Positions 1-9,994 of a DNA stretch of 31,885 nt are shown here, piece by piece. Under the pieces are notes generated by a model that was not told the DNA's origin, ran no database searches, and saw only the letters and a program-made list of their open reading frames with translations. Made by a program: the position numbers and the translations under genes. Source of the stretch: a virus; the IMG/VR virus record IMGVR_UViG_3300035187_001784, positions 1 to 31,885 of that record; one strand, written 5' to 3'. The first letter of the stretch is position 1, and every line of letters starts with the position of its first letter.

Positions 1-3000
1 CGGTTTTACAACCGACACTACGGGGGCTTCTGAGGCTTCGCCACCCTCTCTTACGACTAGATAAACATCGGCGGCTCTATCGAATGCTGGTTTATTGATA
101 AATGTTAACGTTGATCCGATAGCTGGATTAGAAGGTACTTCTATCGTCGAATCACTAATTGGAGTTACGATAATAGTCTTATCGATTTCGTCTTCACTTA
201 GCGTCTTATCGATTGAGCTTTCTAGAGTTACTAAACCGCCAGATCCGGTAACGGCCTGACCATTGTAACTAAATACGACACCACCCAATGCTGCCTTAGC
301 TCCGATAGTTGTCCAGTTAACTGTTCCTACTGTCACGATTCGATACTGTCTATTTACAACGAGATTCGATGTTGTTGCGTCTATAGAATCTCTAGATCCA
401 TCGGCTTGCGTTGGCGGTCTCTTACCGTCTAGAACGTACTCGATGTAAGAATTATCAACAAAGTCATCGACGTTATTTTCTAAATAACCGCTAACAGCAG
501 CGGACATAACCCCAGTTCCAAAATCATCGCGAGGATGGAATTTGAAATAATACCATGCGTCTCTTTGGATTGAAGGTCCACCAAGCTGAATAAGATTAAG
601 GTAAGATCTGCCCGGTACGTTATAAACGGCATGTAGATTTTGTTTTGTTTCCGTATCTGGAACGAAAGCACCGCTGCTTCCTGTATAAATATCTACCGAT
701 AAGACATCCTTGTTTGACGTAGACGAGTAGCAGTAGAACTTAATTGTATTGTAGGAAACTTCATCGTAAATAACCGAAACGCCGATTCCCGAGAAACCAG
801 TTTGATTGGACGGAATATCAGCAAAGTCAGAAATGCCTAAGATATTGCCTTTTGTTCTTGGTAGCTGTCTTGGCTCTTCGTAGCCATAAGTTTCCCAATG
901 CTCTCTTCCCCATTGCTCTTTCGTCTTTGTGCCGCCTTCACGAACTTCCGATTCATAGGCACTCAGCAAATCGGGCCATTCATTAACGTATCCTTCGTAA
1001 CTTGGCTCGCCAAGACCAGAGTAATTAATATTTATGCCTTGCAGTGTTCCTACGCCAGAATCATTTAATCCGGTAGCTAATTTAAATGCACCAGAAATAT
1101 CTTTGAACGTAAGCTCTCTAGTTTCATCTTCGCTGCGTAAAAGGCTGGCGGTTTGCCAATCTCTGATACCAGACCCAGATACGATGCCATCGGTTCCGCT
1201 ATTCCATACAGCAACTCTTGTGAATGTTGAATTGCCATAGTAACCAGAGTAAATAAAGTAGGGCGAGAACTGATAAGAATCAACTACATCGATTCTTGAG
1301 TAAGAAGCTGGTACGTTATAGGCGTCATAGCTTCCTGTAAATAAATTATCATTTACGTCTTTAACCACTACTCTGAGCTTATAGTTTCTATTTAGCGGCG
1401 AGTTTGTTGTTTTTGCGTCTGACGTTGTGCCGCGCATCGAAAACTCTTGATTCTTCTCTCTGCTCAATGTATATGAGAAACCTTGATAGCCAGAGATCGC
1501 TTCCAGCATTGTTCCAGCATCGCTAAGAAGTGATACCGTAATTTCTGGAGCGTCAGGGAGAAACGGGTTGTTTCTTAATGAATCTGGCGAATTGATTTTT
1601 GTGCCGACTGGATCGACATAAAACCAACGGAACGTCAAATCTTCCGAAGTAAAGTTGCCTTGGCCTTGGCCAGAGAAGTTCCCACTATACGAAACATCGT
1701 ACTTTAAGCTATCAACGTCCGCTGTTTCAAGATAAAAACCAGTGATTGCAACTCTATCTAATGATTGTCCGCCGATTGAAACTGTTGATAACGGTAAAGC
1801 AACGGCACTAACAGTAGCCGCGTCTTCAGATAAGAATCTATAAGGCGCGGCACCTTGGCTGTAAACGCTGATATCGTACTGACCCCAGTTTGAATTGACG
1901 GGAACCGTATAATTTAAATTAGCCGTGGAAACGGCATCGGTGATCGACCCATCAACGGTGCTAGAGTAATCTGGCCTGCTGATATAAAGCTTATAAAGCG
2001 GAGGAGAGTCTGGAGATGCACCCCAAGAAACATAGATTCCAGTAGTTACGTTAGATCCATCCTTGCGAAGAATTGCGCTAACAGGACCAGTTGGAGGCTG
2101 TGGCTTTATAACTATATCATAAGGAGACTTCACATAAACATTCGGAGACGAGTCCGAAATGTCTCTTTCCACAAAGTTTTCTTTATCTGGATAAAACTCA
2201 ACACCAGCAACTGCGTAATTGTTTGCCTCTTCTTCTTTAACGGAAATCGTCTTATAAAGCTTCGGCTCTACTCCAGAACCACTGAGAAGATAAATCGAAC
2301 CTTCTTCAATTAAATTAATTTTTGTTGGAGTTGTGTCTACTGCTAGCGAGTAAAATCCTCTACCATAACCAGTTCCATAAACTAGACCACTATAGCCAAT
2401 TCCACTGCTTTCGTTTAGTGTTCTGATATCAGACTGTCCAAATGCGCCTCCACCAACATAAACAGAAACTCCAAGACTATCAAACGCGCCAGAAACGTGA
2501 GCGCTTGTTAGTGTTGTGGTGATCGGCACTTTTGTTGAACCGTAGAAGTCTTTCGGGAAGCCGATTGTTCTATAAGTTGTCGCATTTCCTGCCGTCCAAT
2601 AAGTGGCTGAGTCAGTAGCAAATAAAGCCGAAGAAGTGTAGGCGACATTACATGAGTATATCACTCCAGAAACATTTACTATGTTCCCAACCGCGTAAGA
2701 TTTATTCGCTACCCAATCATCGTAGTTAGAGTTCGATGCGTTCCCAACGTCAGCATTAATAAACGTGTAATATGGGGTCATCTTGCTTAGTGCAAGAAGG
2801 TCACGATAATTGAATGTAATCTTGCCAAAGTCGTTTAGGGCTTTCGAAGCTCTTTCTACGATTCTTCCTGCTCCAGATGCAACTTTAACGAGAGCGGCTA
2901 AATAACCGAAAGACGTTGAGACGGCAGATACGTCTTTACCGATCTTGCCGATTTCAGTTGCAGCGTAAGTCGCGAAAGTAGCTGGTGGCGTGACGTTATT

Positions 3001-5616
3001 AGCAACGGCAGCGTTGTTAGAAACTACAACTACAACGTTACCAGCCGTAGCTCCATCAATAAACGTGGCAACATTAGCCAGCGATGCGGTCGTTGAGCTT
3101 TGACTTACTAAAGCTCCAGCAGAATCAAGTTGAATAGCAGTGAAGTATCCGTTGCTGGCCGCGCTACCTACTTGAGAACCGTTAACAGAAACTGTTCCGT
3201 TTGTCCCATTGATAATGCACGACCAGTTGGTTTCATTGCCGATAAGCTGTCCTGTACCAGCGGAACCTTGAATGTCGATATCTATTTCGTTTTCGAGCAA
3301 TACTCCAGAGACTGCCGCAAAATTTAAAGTTTCCCATCTTGGATTGCCAGTTACAGTCGTATTATCTGGGAAAACATAAACCTCTCCGGTCAAAATAGTA
3401 TCGCCAGTGATCGATCCGCCACCAGAAATTCTTCCTTCGATTGGATAGGTTTCGAATATTCCAGATCTCAACAGGAACTCGCCAGTCAGGGTAATTCTCG
3501 ATCCGAATAAGTTATCGTTCGCTACACCATCGGTTACGGTATGGATGTTATAGCGTTGCAGTTGCTGCTGGCGTCTCGCCCTAATATTTTGCAGCGTTCC
3601 AGTAAATTCTCCATCGTTATTGGTCAGGTTGTTCAAGTCCGATACTGAATAGTTGCCAGACGGAACATGAATATAAATACCAGAATCTAATCCAATTGTA
3701 GATGCAGTCCCCTGCTTGAATTCACCATCGATAGAGATTACGTTCGTCGCGTCGTCTACATTTAAAATTCTACCGAACGTTCTAGCGACATTCTTAACCT
3801 CATCGCTAACTGCGAATATGTCGCCGGGTTGTAGGTACGCTGCCTCCATGCCGCCAACAAAAGATACGATATCCGACTCAAACATCGAAGAACAAAGAAC
3901 GTAACGCCCGATTCTTCTAGCTTCTGATCTAGACGTACATCCAGCGGCGTTAATTTTAAATGGATTTAAACCGAACTTTCTAATACCATCAACGTCTTCA
4001 ATGTACTCTACTTTTGTTTTGTAGTTGTCGTACTTGTCATTGTATACAACTTCAACCGATGTGTGGCGAACGTTTCTAGCTGTTTCAGTATATTCGAACG
4101 CGCCACCACGAACGTTGGCATTCGAAAACTGCATTACAGGATCTTGCGGACGGTCGGCGTAGAACGAGAACCCTTCAGTATTCCAGAAAATGATGCCTTT
4201 AAATACTGCGGCAACGTCCCTCAAAACGTTGTAAGCCTCGTCTTTGTTGTAGAAGATTACGTTGTAAGAATAGCGCGGTTCAAGACCGCCCTTGCCGTCT
4301 GGAACGCCTCTGAACACACCTTTATCATCAACGGCGTCACAGTATCTTCCGATATCGTAAAGCGTCCATTTATCTAGGCTCGAAAAATCAATCTGATTGC
4401 CCAAACCATAATTTGTGTTTGTGGCGATATCATAAATGATCCATGCTGGATTATCGGTCCAGCCAAGCTTAAACGTACCGTCCCAATCGCCATAATAGAT
4501 CTTATTGCTATCGTAAAACTTATCGTCGCAAAACTGCTGAAAGTCGATATCCGAATCGTGCATCATATTGAATGCACCACCATTAACTTTGTCGCCTAAC
4601 TCTCTAAATGTTCTTGTTCCAGAAAATGAACTCGCTCCGTAGAAATAATAAAGCTGAATGCAGTTTTCCGTAGCGTATCTAAACAGCCCATCGAATGCAG
4701 CCTCGGTCATTGATTCTGGCGTGTCGCCGCCGAAAAATACGACCTTACGCACAGTGTTTGTCCATATCGAGGAAACGGCAGTAGACTCTAAATCCTTGCC
4801 AACTTCAAGGCTAGGAGCATAAAGATTCTTTCTGATTAAATAAGAGATTACTTCTACCTCTCCATAAGCTGCGGTTACGGTCGCTCCCGACAAAAGCGTA
4901 TCTAGCGATGTGAATAAATTTTGATTATTAGCCCCAGCAGAATCGGGCGTCTTTACCGTCATGAACTGTTCCGAATTATGATAGGTAAAATTAGAAATAG
5001 ATAAGTTGTTGGACAGATCGTATTTATACGATACGCCAGATGCAGTTTTCCAAATCGCGGCTCTTACTGAAGTGTAACCAGCCGTCATCTTCGCAATCAT
5101 TTCCTTTAGGTTGCGCCGAATAAGCGACCTATAGGCGTAACTCATATTTTGATCGACAACGAAAATGATATCTACGTTGTTTGGATTAGCTGGATAATTT
5201 GCGCTTGGATAAACATATCTACGATCTAAACCGTTTCCGCCCAAAGGATAATAGTTCGAAGGAATCTTTACCTTCTTCATTCGAACGTCAAAGGCACGCT
5301 CTGGGAACGAACTGAAAGTTCGCGAATCGAACTTCATACCAACGTGCGCAGTTAGAGGGTACGAGAAATTACGATCAACAACTTCAGTAATACTATCCAC
5401 CGAAACTTCGCGTCTAACTAGCGGAGAAATAGTTTCTTCGCTTCGCTTTTCGATTTTTATGTAGCGATCCTTACCGTCAACAGACTCTGGAAGGATAATC
5501 TCGTCCTGCGAATCAAGAATATTAGTCTTTTGCGCAGTCTTAGAGAATGTGCTTTGAGAAGAATCGGTTGGATTTTCTGCTCCTTTTGCGAATCTAAACG
5601 GATTTAAAATTTTCAT
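1..5616 (-). CDS. Tail tip protein, J-like large C-terminal part (partial, runs off left edge)
   Basis: Open for about 1,870 codons from the ATG at 5614-5616 to the window edge, so the C-terminus is missing. It should form the central tail tip/host-contact protein. The motif NPAWIIYDIATNTNYGLG (about residues 389-406) matches the lambda J family. Residues about 147-350 look like a von Willebrand factor A domain: a hydrophobic strand ending in D155-x-N157-x-S159, then VVFFGGDTPES with D298. Further on are a carbohydrate-binding-like module (about 961-1009), a fibronectin III-like domain (about 1170-1255), a WGREHWETYGYEEPRQLP motif (about 1565) and a WTTIGA-type module (about 1750-1795). The N-terminus MKILNPFRF repeats that of the gene at 6166-6999. 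An AGGA sits directly against the ATG, too close for a normal SD. The J assignment is strong; the receptor is unknown. Confidence 0.9.
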   Translation of the reverse strand, partial: MKILNPFRFAKGAENPTDSSQSTFSKTAQKTNILDSQDEIILPESVDGKDRYIKIEKRSEETISPLVRREVSVDSITEVVDRNFSYPLTAHVGMKFDSRTFSSFPERAFDVRMKKVKIPSNYYPLGGNGLDRRYVYPSANYPANPNNVDIIFVVDQNMSYAYRSLIRRNLKEMIAKMTAGYTSVRAAIWKTASGVSYKYDLSNNLSISNFTYHNSEQFMTVKTPDSAGANNQNLFTSLDTLLSGATVTAAYGEVEVISYLIRKNLYAPSLEVGKDLESTAVSSIWTNTVRKVVFFGGDTPESMTEAAFDGLFRYATENCIQLYYFYGASSFSGTRTFRELGDKVNGGAFNMMHDSDIDFQQFCDDKFYDSNKIYYGDWDGTFKLGWTDNPAWIIYDIATNTNYGLGNQIDFSSLDKWTLYDIGRYCDAVDDKGVFRGVPDGKGGLEPRYSYNVIFYNKDEAYNVLRDVAAVFKGIIFWNTEGFSFYADRPQDPVMQFSNANVRGGAFEYTETARNVRHTSVEVVYNDKYDNYKTKVEYIEDVDGIRKFGLNPFKINAAGCTSRSEARRIGRYVLCSSMFESDIVSFVGGMEAAYLQPGDIFAVSDEVKNVARTFGRILNVDDATNVISIDGEFKQGTASTIGLDSGIYIHVPSGNYSVSDLNNLTNNDGEFTGTLQNIRARRQQQLQRYNIHTVTDGVANDNLFGSRITLTGEFLLRSGIFETYPIEGRISGGGSITGDTILTGEVYVFPDNTTVTGNPRWETLNFAAVSGVLLENEIDIDIQGSAGTGQLIGNETNWSCIINGTNGTVSVNGSQVGSAASNGYFTAIQLDSAGALVSQSSTTASLANVATFIDGATAGNVVVVVSNNAAVANNVTPPATFATYAATEIGKIGKDVSAVSTSFGYLAALVKVASGAGRIVERASKALNDFGKITFNYRDLLALSKMTPYYTFINADVGNASNSNYDDWVANKSYAVGNIVNVSGVIYSCNVAYTSSALFATDSATYWTAGNATTYRTIGFPKDFYGSTKVPITTTLTSAHVSGAFDSLGVSVYVGGGAFGQSDIRTLNESSGIGYSGLVYGTGYGRGFYSLAVDTTPTKINLIEEGSIYLLSGSGVEPKLYKTISVKEEEANNYAVAGVEFYPDKENFVERDISDSSPNVYVKSPYDIVIKPQPPTGPVSAILRKDGSNVTTGIYVSWGASPDSPPLYKLYISRPDYSSTVDGSITDAVSTANLNYTVPVNSNWGQYDISVYSQGAAPYRFLSEDAATVSAVALPLSTVSIGGQSLDRVAITGFYLETADVDSLKYDVSYSGNFSGQGQGNFTSEDLTFRWFYVDPVGTKINSPDSLRNNPFLPDAPEITVSLLSDAGTMLEAISGYQGFSYTLSREKNQEFSMRGTTSDAKTTNSPLNRNYKLRVVVKDVNDNLFTGSYDAYNVPASYSRIDVVDSYQFSPYFIYSGYYGNSTFTRVAVWNSGTDGIVSGSGIRDWQTASLLRSEDETRELTFKDISGAFKLATGLNDSGVGTLQGININYSGLGEPSYEGYVNEWPDLLSAYESEVREGGTKTKEQWGREHWETYGYEEPRQLPRTKGNILGISDFADIPSNQTGFSGIGVSVIYDEVSYNTIKFYCYSSTSNKDVLSVDIYTGSSGAFVPDTETKQNLHAVYNVPGRSYLNLIQLGGPSIQRDAWYYFKFHPRDDFGTGVMSAAVSGYLENNVDDFVDNSYIEYVLDGKRPPTQADGSRDSIDATTSNLVVNRQYRIVTVGTVNWTTIGAKAALGGVVFSYNGQAVTGSGGLVTLESSIDKTLSEDEIDKTIIVTPISDSTIEVPSNPAIGSTLTFINKPAFDRAADVYLVVREGGEASEAPVVSVVKP

Positions 5617-5629
5617 CTCCTAAGTAATA

Positions 5630-6160
5630 TTATTCTGTAATCGTAAATGTTCTAACTCCATCTGTGCCACCAGTTAATTTAACTACTCCCTTTGGAGATT
5701 GAGCGTCGATATAAATTGTATGAGAGCCAGTAGCTAACTGAGAGGTAATTTCGGCTGGAATGGTAAACGAAAAATTGCCGCTGCTATCTATTTCTTGACC
5801 ATTAGCAAATACAACGATTGGCTGATTGCCTTGCGCTGACGGAGTGTCTATTCGCGCCTCCAAAGAAATAGCTGGTTTAGTGACGGTTGTCGCTCCAGAA
5901 GTCGCTTTAAAAGTAGCTGTGCCTGTTAAAGTGATAACGGCACCTTTAGCATAAGAAGCTGAAGACAAGGCATTAAACGTGGCCGTTGTTCCACTTTCTC
6001 CGACTAACGTATAAGTATAGTTAGCTACCGAAGCATACGGATTAGAGAACGGAGATCTGGCAATCTTTTTTAAGAAATAAATCAAACCAAGAGAAGTGGA
6101 ATAGTTTCTCTTGTTTAATTTGATCGCGGCCAACTCTTCTGGTGTGTATTGAATAGACAT
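5630..6160 (-). CDS. Small Ig-like beta-sandwich tail protein (176 aa)
   Basis: Lies between the two J-like pieces, 5 bases after the upstream gene and 13 bases before the large J-like start, so it belongs to the tail-tip operon. Residues 1-40 are mixed (LGLIYFLKKIARSPF). The rest is Thr/Ser/Ala/Gly-rich alternating strands, such as GAVITLTGTATF and GSHTIYIDAQSPKG, ending in RTFTITE. This pattern is typical of bacterial Ig-like or decoration domains. I recognise no specific family. It could be a tip decoration protein or a fibre connector. No SD precedes the ATG, so translation probably depends on coupling. Confidence 0.8.
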   Translation of the reverse strand: MSIQYTPEELAAIKLNKRNYSTSLGLIYFLKKIARSPFSNPYASVANYTYTLVGESGTTATFNALSSASYAKGAVITLTGTATFKATSGATTVTKPAISLEARIDTPSAQGNQPIVVFANGQEIDSSGNFSFTIPAEITSQLATGSHTIYIDAQSPKGVVKLTGGTDGVRTFTITE

Positions 6161-6165
6161 GTCAA

Positions 6166-6999
6166 TTATGGCGTGATCACTGGGATGTTCTTATAGATAT
6201 CGTCGGTTCCGAAATCAATCGGAGCGACCGTAGCGCGAGAACCGATTCCGCCAACCATAGAAGCAGGATTATAGTTGGTATTGATGTAGTAAGCGGACCC
6301 TTCTCTTTCTGCGTCTTCGATTGTACCGTCGCCAATAGTATAAGCGTATGGAGACTGAACGAGTCCGTGGAAGTTAACGTCTTTAATTTGAATATTTGGA
6401 TCTCCGTCTAAACCCCACATCAAGCGTAAATTAAGTGTAGATTCCTTTGCTGTTCCGGCAGTCTTACCAGAGTCTACCGTGTCAGACAAAGCCTCTATGA
6501 GAAAATTAACTCTTAGCCGTTTTACGTCACGATTTCTAATCTGATATGTAAATATGAACGGGTCTTGCGGCGTTGAAGGCCATCCGTCACTTGAACGCGC
6601 CCAGCTAGTGAAGTTTCTGCCGTCGCTTTTTATATCGTCTTGAGTAGTGATTGGACCTAGCAATTTAAAACCAGCAGGCTTTGTAATGTAGGCGTTTTTA
6701 AAACTCGGCAAGGATTTCTGTTTCTCTGTTCCAAAATTAACCTCGACCATTATACTGCGATAATTATATTCTCCATTGGCATTCATGACAGGAACGCCAT
6801 TGAGATAAATACCTTTAAGCATATCCAAGCCGTAAACTTTTTTCCCGAATGGATCGACAATGCCCTCGATTGGACCTTCGCAAAGCAAATCTACGATCTC
6901 TGCTACAGAAATAGATTTTTTGAGCTTCTTTGTAGAATCTGGAGGTTGAAGAACCGCTTCCATTCCTCTGAAAAATCTTAAAGGATTGAGAATCTTCAT
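6166..6999 (-). CDS. Tail tip protein J, N-terminal domain as a separate protein (277 aa)
   Basis: The segment SVAEIVDLLCEGPIEGIVDP (about residues 31-50), followed by a short strand and IYLNGVPVMNANGEYNY, is the N-terminal signature of lambda J-type proteins. In lambda J this is one end of a chain of more than 1,100 residues; here the frame stops after 277. The remaining J homology resumes in the gene starting at 5616. The first residues MKILNPLRFFRGME resemble the start of that downstream gene (MKILNPFRFAKGAE), suggesting duplication of the start region. The ATG lies one base after the stop of the I-like gene with no SD, which implies coupled translation. Likely a tip component at the tail-tube end. 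Confident on family; the split is read directly from the sequence. Confidence 0.9.
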   Translation of the reverse strand: MKILNPLRFFRGMEAVLQPPDSTKKLKKSISVAEIVDLLCEGPIEGIVDPFGKKVYGLDMLKGIYLNGVPVMNANGEYNYRSIMVEVNFGTEKQKSLPSFKNAYITKPAGFKLLGPITTQDDIKSDGRNFTSWARSSDGWPSTPQDPFIFTYQIRNRDVKRLRVNFLIEALSDTVDSGKTAGTAKESTLNLRLMWGLDGDPNIQIKDVNFHGLVQSPYAYTIGDGTIEDAEREGSAYYINTNYNPASMVGGIGSRATVAPIDFGTDDIYKNIPVITP

Positions 7000-7000
7000 T

Positions 7001-9994
7001 TTACAGATAAGACGGTGGATTTAGCAGCGATTCAATCGGAGGAGTCGATCTTACGATGCTCTCTGCTTGCGTAGACAGAAATGTAACACCAACTCTAACA
7101 GTCGGAGATAAATATTTATTAACGCCCTTTGTTACTTCGCATTGCCAGTACGAAACATATCTTGCGTAGCCAGTATCTCCGCGCTCTGCCGTAAATGTAA
7201 CTAAACGTTGGTTGTCGGCCTGAATTGTAGCCAAATCAAAAGCCTCTGATGCAAATGCTCCAGTTCCCGAAAACGCAGTTGAGTTTTTCTTAAACACGGT
7301 TCCAACTGTAGCTGTCGTTGCTCCGACGCTCGTCCAGTTCGCGCCCGTTCCAACTACATTGATGCGATACTTTTTACCAGCGATCATTGAAGCTGCCGGA
7401 ATATCGCCTCGTTGATTGTAAATGGCTTGATTTAATGGAATCAAGTTGTCGTAGTTCTTTCTATTCAGCATTTGATTCTCGCTGACTGTTTGATAAGATG
7501 CTGCACCAGTTCTTCTGTAAGAGATCGTGAATTTGTTCTGAGACGCGCCAGCCCTCATTCTCGCATAAATTCTATGATAACCAGTTCCGAGTCTAACTGC
7601 CGTAACAGTTGGCGAGGTGTCTTCAAGATGACTAGAAGCAGCGATGCCGTTGACATACAAATCCACGAATGCATCGTTTTGATCTTGCAGTTCAATTTTG
7701 AAATCGTACTGATAAACAGGAGCAACTTTACCGTTGCCAGTTGCAGCAGTTGCATTTTTTGTGAACGTCATCCCAACGACTGGAGTTACAGAGCCGACTC
7801 CGATTGTTGACCATTGAGCAGGATCTCCAACCTTTGTAATTTCGTATATCGTTCCATTTACAGCCGAAAGCACGTTAATTTCTCTTACGCTTAATAGGTC
7901 TGGAGAAACTAACTCCGATGTTTTATTTAGCGGAATGTAGAAGTAGCCGATAAATTCTAGGGTATATTGGCCCATTTGCGAATCGTTATCAGTAACTTTC
8001 GAAACATTTACGTTCGAAAATTCGTCGAAGTATAGGTCTTGCTTATTTGGGAGTCTAACATAGCTCAGGTAAGAGTCGAGAGCAGCGGAGTTGACAGGAA
8101 CATCTTCTGCCGTCCATTTTGAAGCGTCAGTCGGCAAATAACCTTGAGAAATTGCTGTAGCACGATAAATAAGCTCGCGAATCGGAGGAATGAATAGCGA
8201 CCAAAAACTATTGGTCGTTAGCTTCATAACGCTCGTCTTTTCATATTCGTTTAAAACATCGGACGACTGTTCAACGACCGTGTATGTTTCAGTGCCAGAA
8301 AATGAACCTGCCAGAGTGTATGTGAACGTCGTGTCGTTAACTCTAGTGATCGTGTACGTTCCATTCGGATCAACAACAAGCGAAGGAGAGCCAATCAAAT
8401 TCGATATTTGAACCGTTGATCCATTTAGTTCCGTCAGATTAATAGGATTGAGCGGCGTGGCCGAATCGCCAAGAACAACCGTCACAACGCTATTTGTGCG
8501 CGATGCGCTAGCAATATAAGACTTTTTGATTGGCGGTGGAGTTTGAAGTTGCGCAGAACCCTCTGAAACTGTATAAGTTTCGGTTCCAGTAACTGTACCG
8601 TTCAACGTGTAAGTGAATTGCGTTACGCTTGTTACCGTGATCGTATAAGTACCGTTTGGATTAGCGTTGCCTTTGCTCAATCCAGAGATCACTGCTTTTA
8701 AACCAGATTCGAATCCATGATTCGAAGAAGTCGTAATAGTAACAGTAGAAGCGGAACGTGTCGCAGCGGTTATCGTTGCTGTTGCCGGAATATTTGCCGT
8801 ACAACTATAATAAATACCAATAACATTAACGATTTCGCCAAAAACATATCGAGTATTGTTATTCCAAGCTGGCTTTGGCAGTTTTTCGAATTGGCTTGGT
8901 CCCCAGATCACTAGCGATCCAACGGGATACGAAATCATGTAGTTCGAATCTTCGCGACTTTGCGCAGCATCAGAAATTAATTTAAATTCCTGCGGACGCG
9001 AAAATCTGTAAACCATGCCGTCCGAGAAAGAATAAGAGTTCTCTTGCTGAATCGTGCCTTTGTTTCCATCAGAGCTTTTGAGCAATGTCCATTTGTACGT
9101 TAAGTCTTCATTGAATGAAGAAACATTTGGATTAGAGATCACTTCGCCGTTCTGCTTGACGCGAAGTTCAATGACGTTCGAAGACACTTTCTTCGCGGAC
9201 TTTGATACGATATCGACGTAAGACTCAGACAATTCGACTCCAACAACAGTCGGAATATCGTCGAAGATAGCCGTTTGGTTAGAGCGATAACCGTCGATTT
9301 CAAGCTCATCAACGCCTTCGTAGACCGGAATCGTATCAATCGGTTTAGTAGCAGGAGCCATTAAACTGCGCGTATCTTGACCTAGTTTGTAATTGCTGAC
9401 GGACGCGCTAACCTGAGAAGAACCAATCATTAATCTACCGTACCCGACTGGAATGGCTTGGCCTTGAGACGTGTTGCTCGGCTTGCTACCGAATAGATAA
9501 GACTTGCCGCCAGCAGAAACTTCTTGATTAAAATCAGGTTTCGGAGGCGGGAACAAGATGCCAGTTACGCCTTGAATAAATAAAGCAGCCGCTAAGAAGT
9601 TCAGTGCAGTTCCAAGGCCAGCCAGTGATTTGCCAGCAGCCAGTGCTGGCACTAAAGCAGTTGTTCCTAAACCGCCAGTTGCCACCACGATTGCAACGGC
9701 AGCGACAATCAGTAAAATATTTCCAAGATTTTTGCCTGCACCCCAAATAACGGGAACTAAATGAATCTCTTTCGGAGTTTTTGTGATATCGAGTTCCGCG
9801 ATGTTTTCTATTACTGCATCGTCAACAACGATGCGATAAAATACGCCCTTCGAAGCCAAACGCTTGACTGCGTTTAAAAATCCTCTGCGATTCGCATTGA
9901 TAGCTGAAAAAGCTTCTCTCGGTTTCGAGATATTATATCGAAACTCATGCCCAAACAAGTTACGCAACTCTCCGTGAAGATAAATATTAGTCAT
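7001..9994 (-). CDS. Tail assembly protein I-like, greatly extended (997 aa)
   Basis: The N-terminus resembles lambda gpI: a beta-grasp-like domain (residues 1-85, starting MTNIYLHGELRNLFGHEFRY), a long Ala/Gly/Val hydrophobic stretch (about 92-150) and QAIPVGYGRLMIGSSQVSAS (about 180-200). Lambda gpI is only a little over 200 residues; here about 790 more follow. They contain a CBM5/12-like module (about 367-403), two copies of a GTYTIT...TFTYTL...GTETYTV module (about 412-480 and 495-578) and two WTSVGA/GTVFKKN modules (about 710-760 and 867-919). It overlaps the K-like gene by 8 bases. In lambda, I acts in tip assembly; this version probably also contributes surface-exposed beta structure to the particle, which is inference. 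Confidence 0.85.
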   Translation of the reverse strand: MTNIYLHGELRNLFGHEFRYNISKPREAFSAINANRRGFLNAVKRLASKGVFYRIVVDDAVIENIAELDITKTPKEIHLVPVIWGAGKNLGNILLIVAAVAIVVATGGLGTTALVPALAAGKSLAGLGTALNFLAAALFIQGVTGILFPPPKPDFNQEVSAGGKSYLFGSKPSNTSQGQAIPVGYGRLMIGSSQVSASVSNYKLGQDTRSLMAPATKPIDTIPVYEGVDELEIDGYRSNQTAIFDDIPTVVGVELSESYVDIVSKSAKKVSSNVIELRVKQNGEVISNPNVSSFNEDLTYKWTLLKSSDGNKGTIQQENSYSFSDGMVYRFSRPQEFKLISDAAQSREDSNYMISYPVGSLVIWGPSQFEKLPKPAWNNNTRYVFGEIVNVIGIYYSCTANIPATATITAATRSASTVTITTSSNHGFESGLKAVISGLSKGNANPNGTYTITVTSVTQFTYTLNGTVTGTETYTVSEGSAQLQTPPPIKKSYIASASRTNSVVTVVLGDSATPLNPINLTELNGSTVQISNLIGSPSLVVDPNGTYTITRVNDTTFTYTLAGSFSGTETYTVVEQSSDVLNEYEKTSVMKLTTNSFWSLFIPPIRELIYRATAISQGYLPTDASKWTAEDVPVNSAALDSYLSYVRLPNKQDLYFDEFSNVNVSKVTDNDSQMGQYTLEFIGYFYIPLNKTSELVSPDLLSVREINVLSAVNGTIYEITKVGDPAQWSTIGVGSVTPVVGMTFTKNATAATGNGKVAPVYQYDFKIELQDQNDAFVDLYVNGIAASSHLEDTSPTVTAVRLGTGYHRIYARMRAGASQNKFTISYRRTGAASYQTVSENQMLNRKNYDNLIPLNQAIYNQRGDIPAASMIAGKKYRINVVGTGANWTSVGATTATVGTVFKKNSTAFSGTGAFASEAFDLATIQADNQRLVTFTAERGDTGYARYVSYWQCEVTKGVNKYLSPTVRVGVTFLSTQAESIVRSTPPIESLLNPPSYL

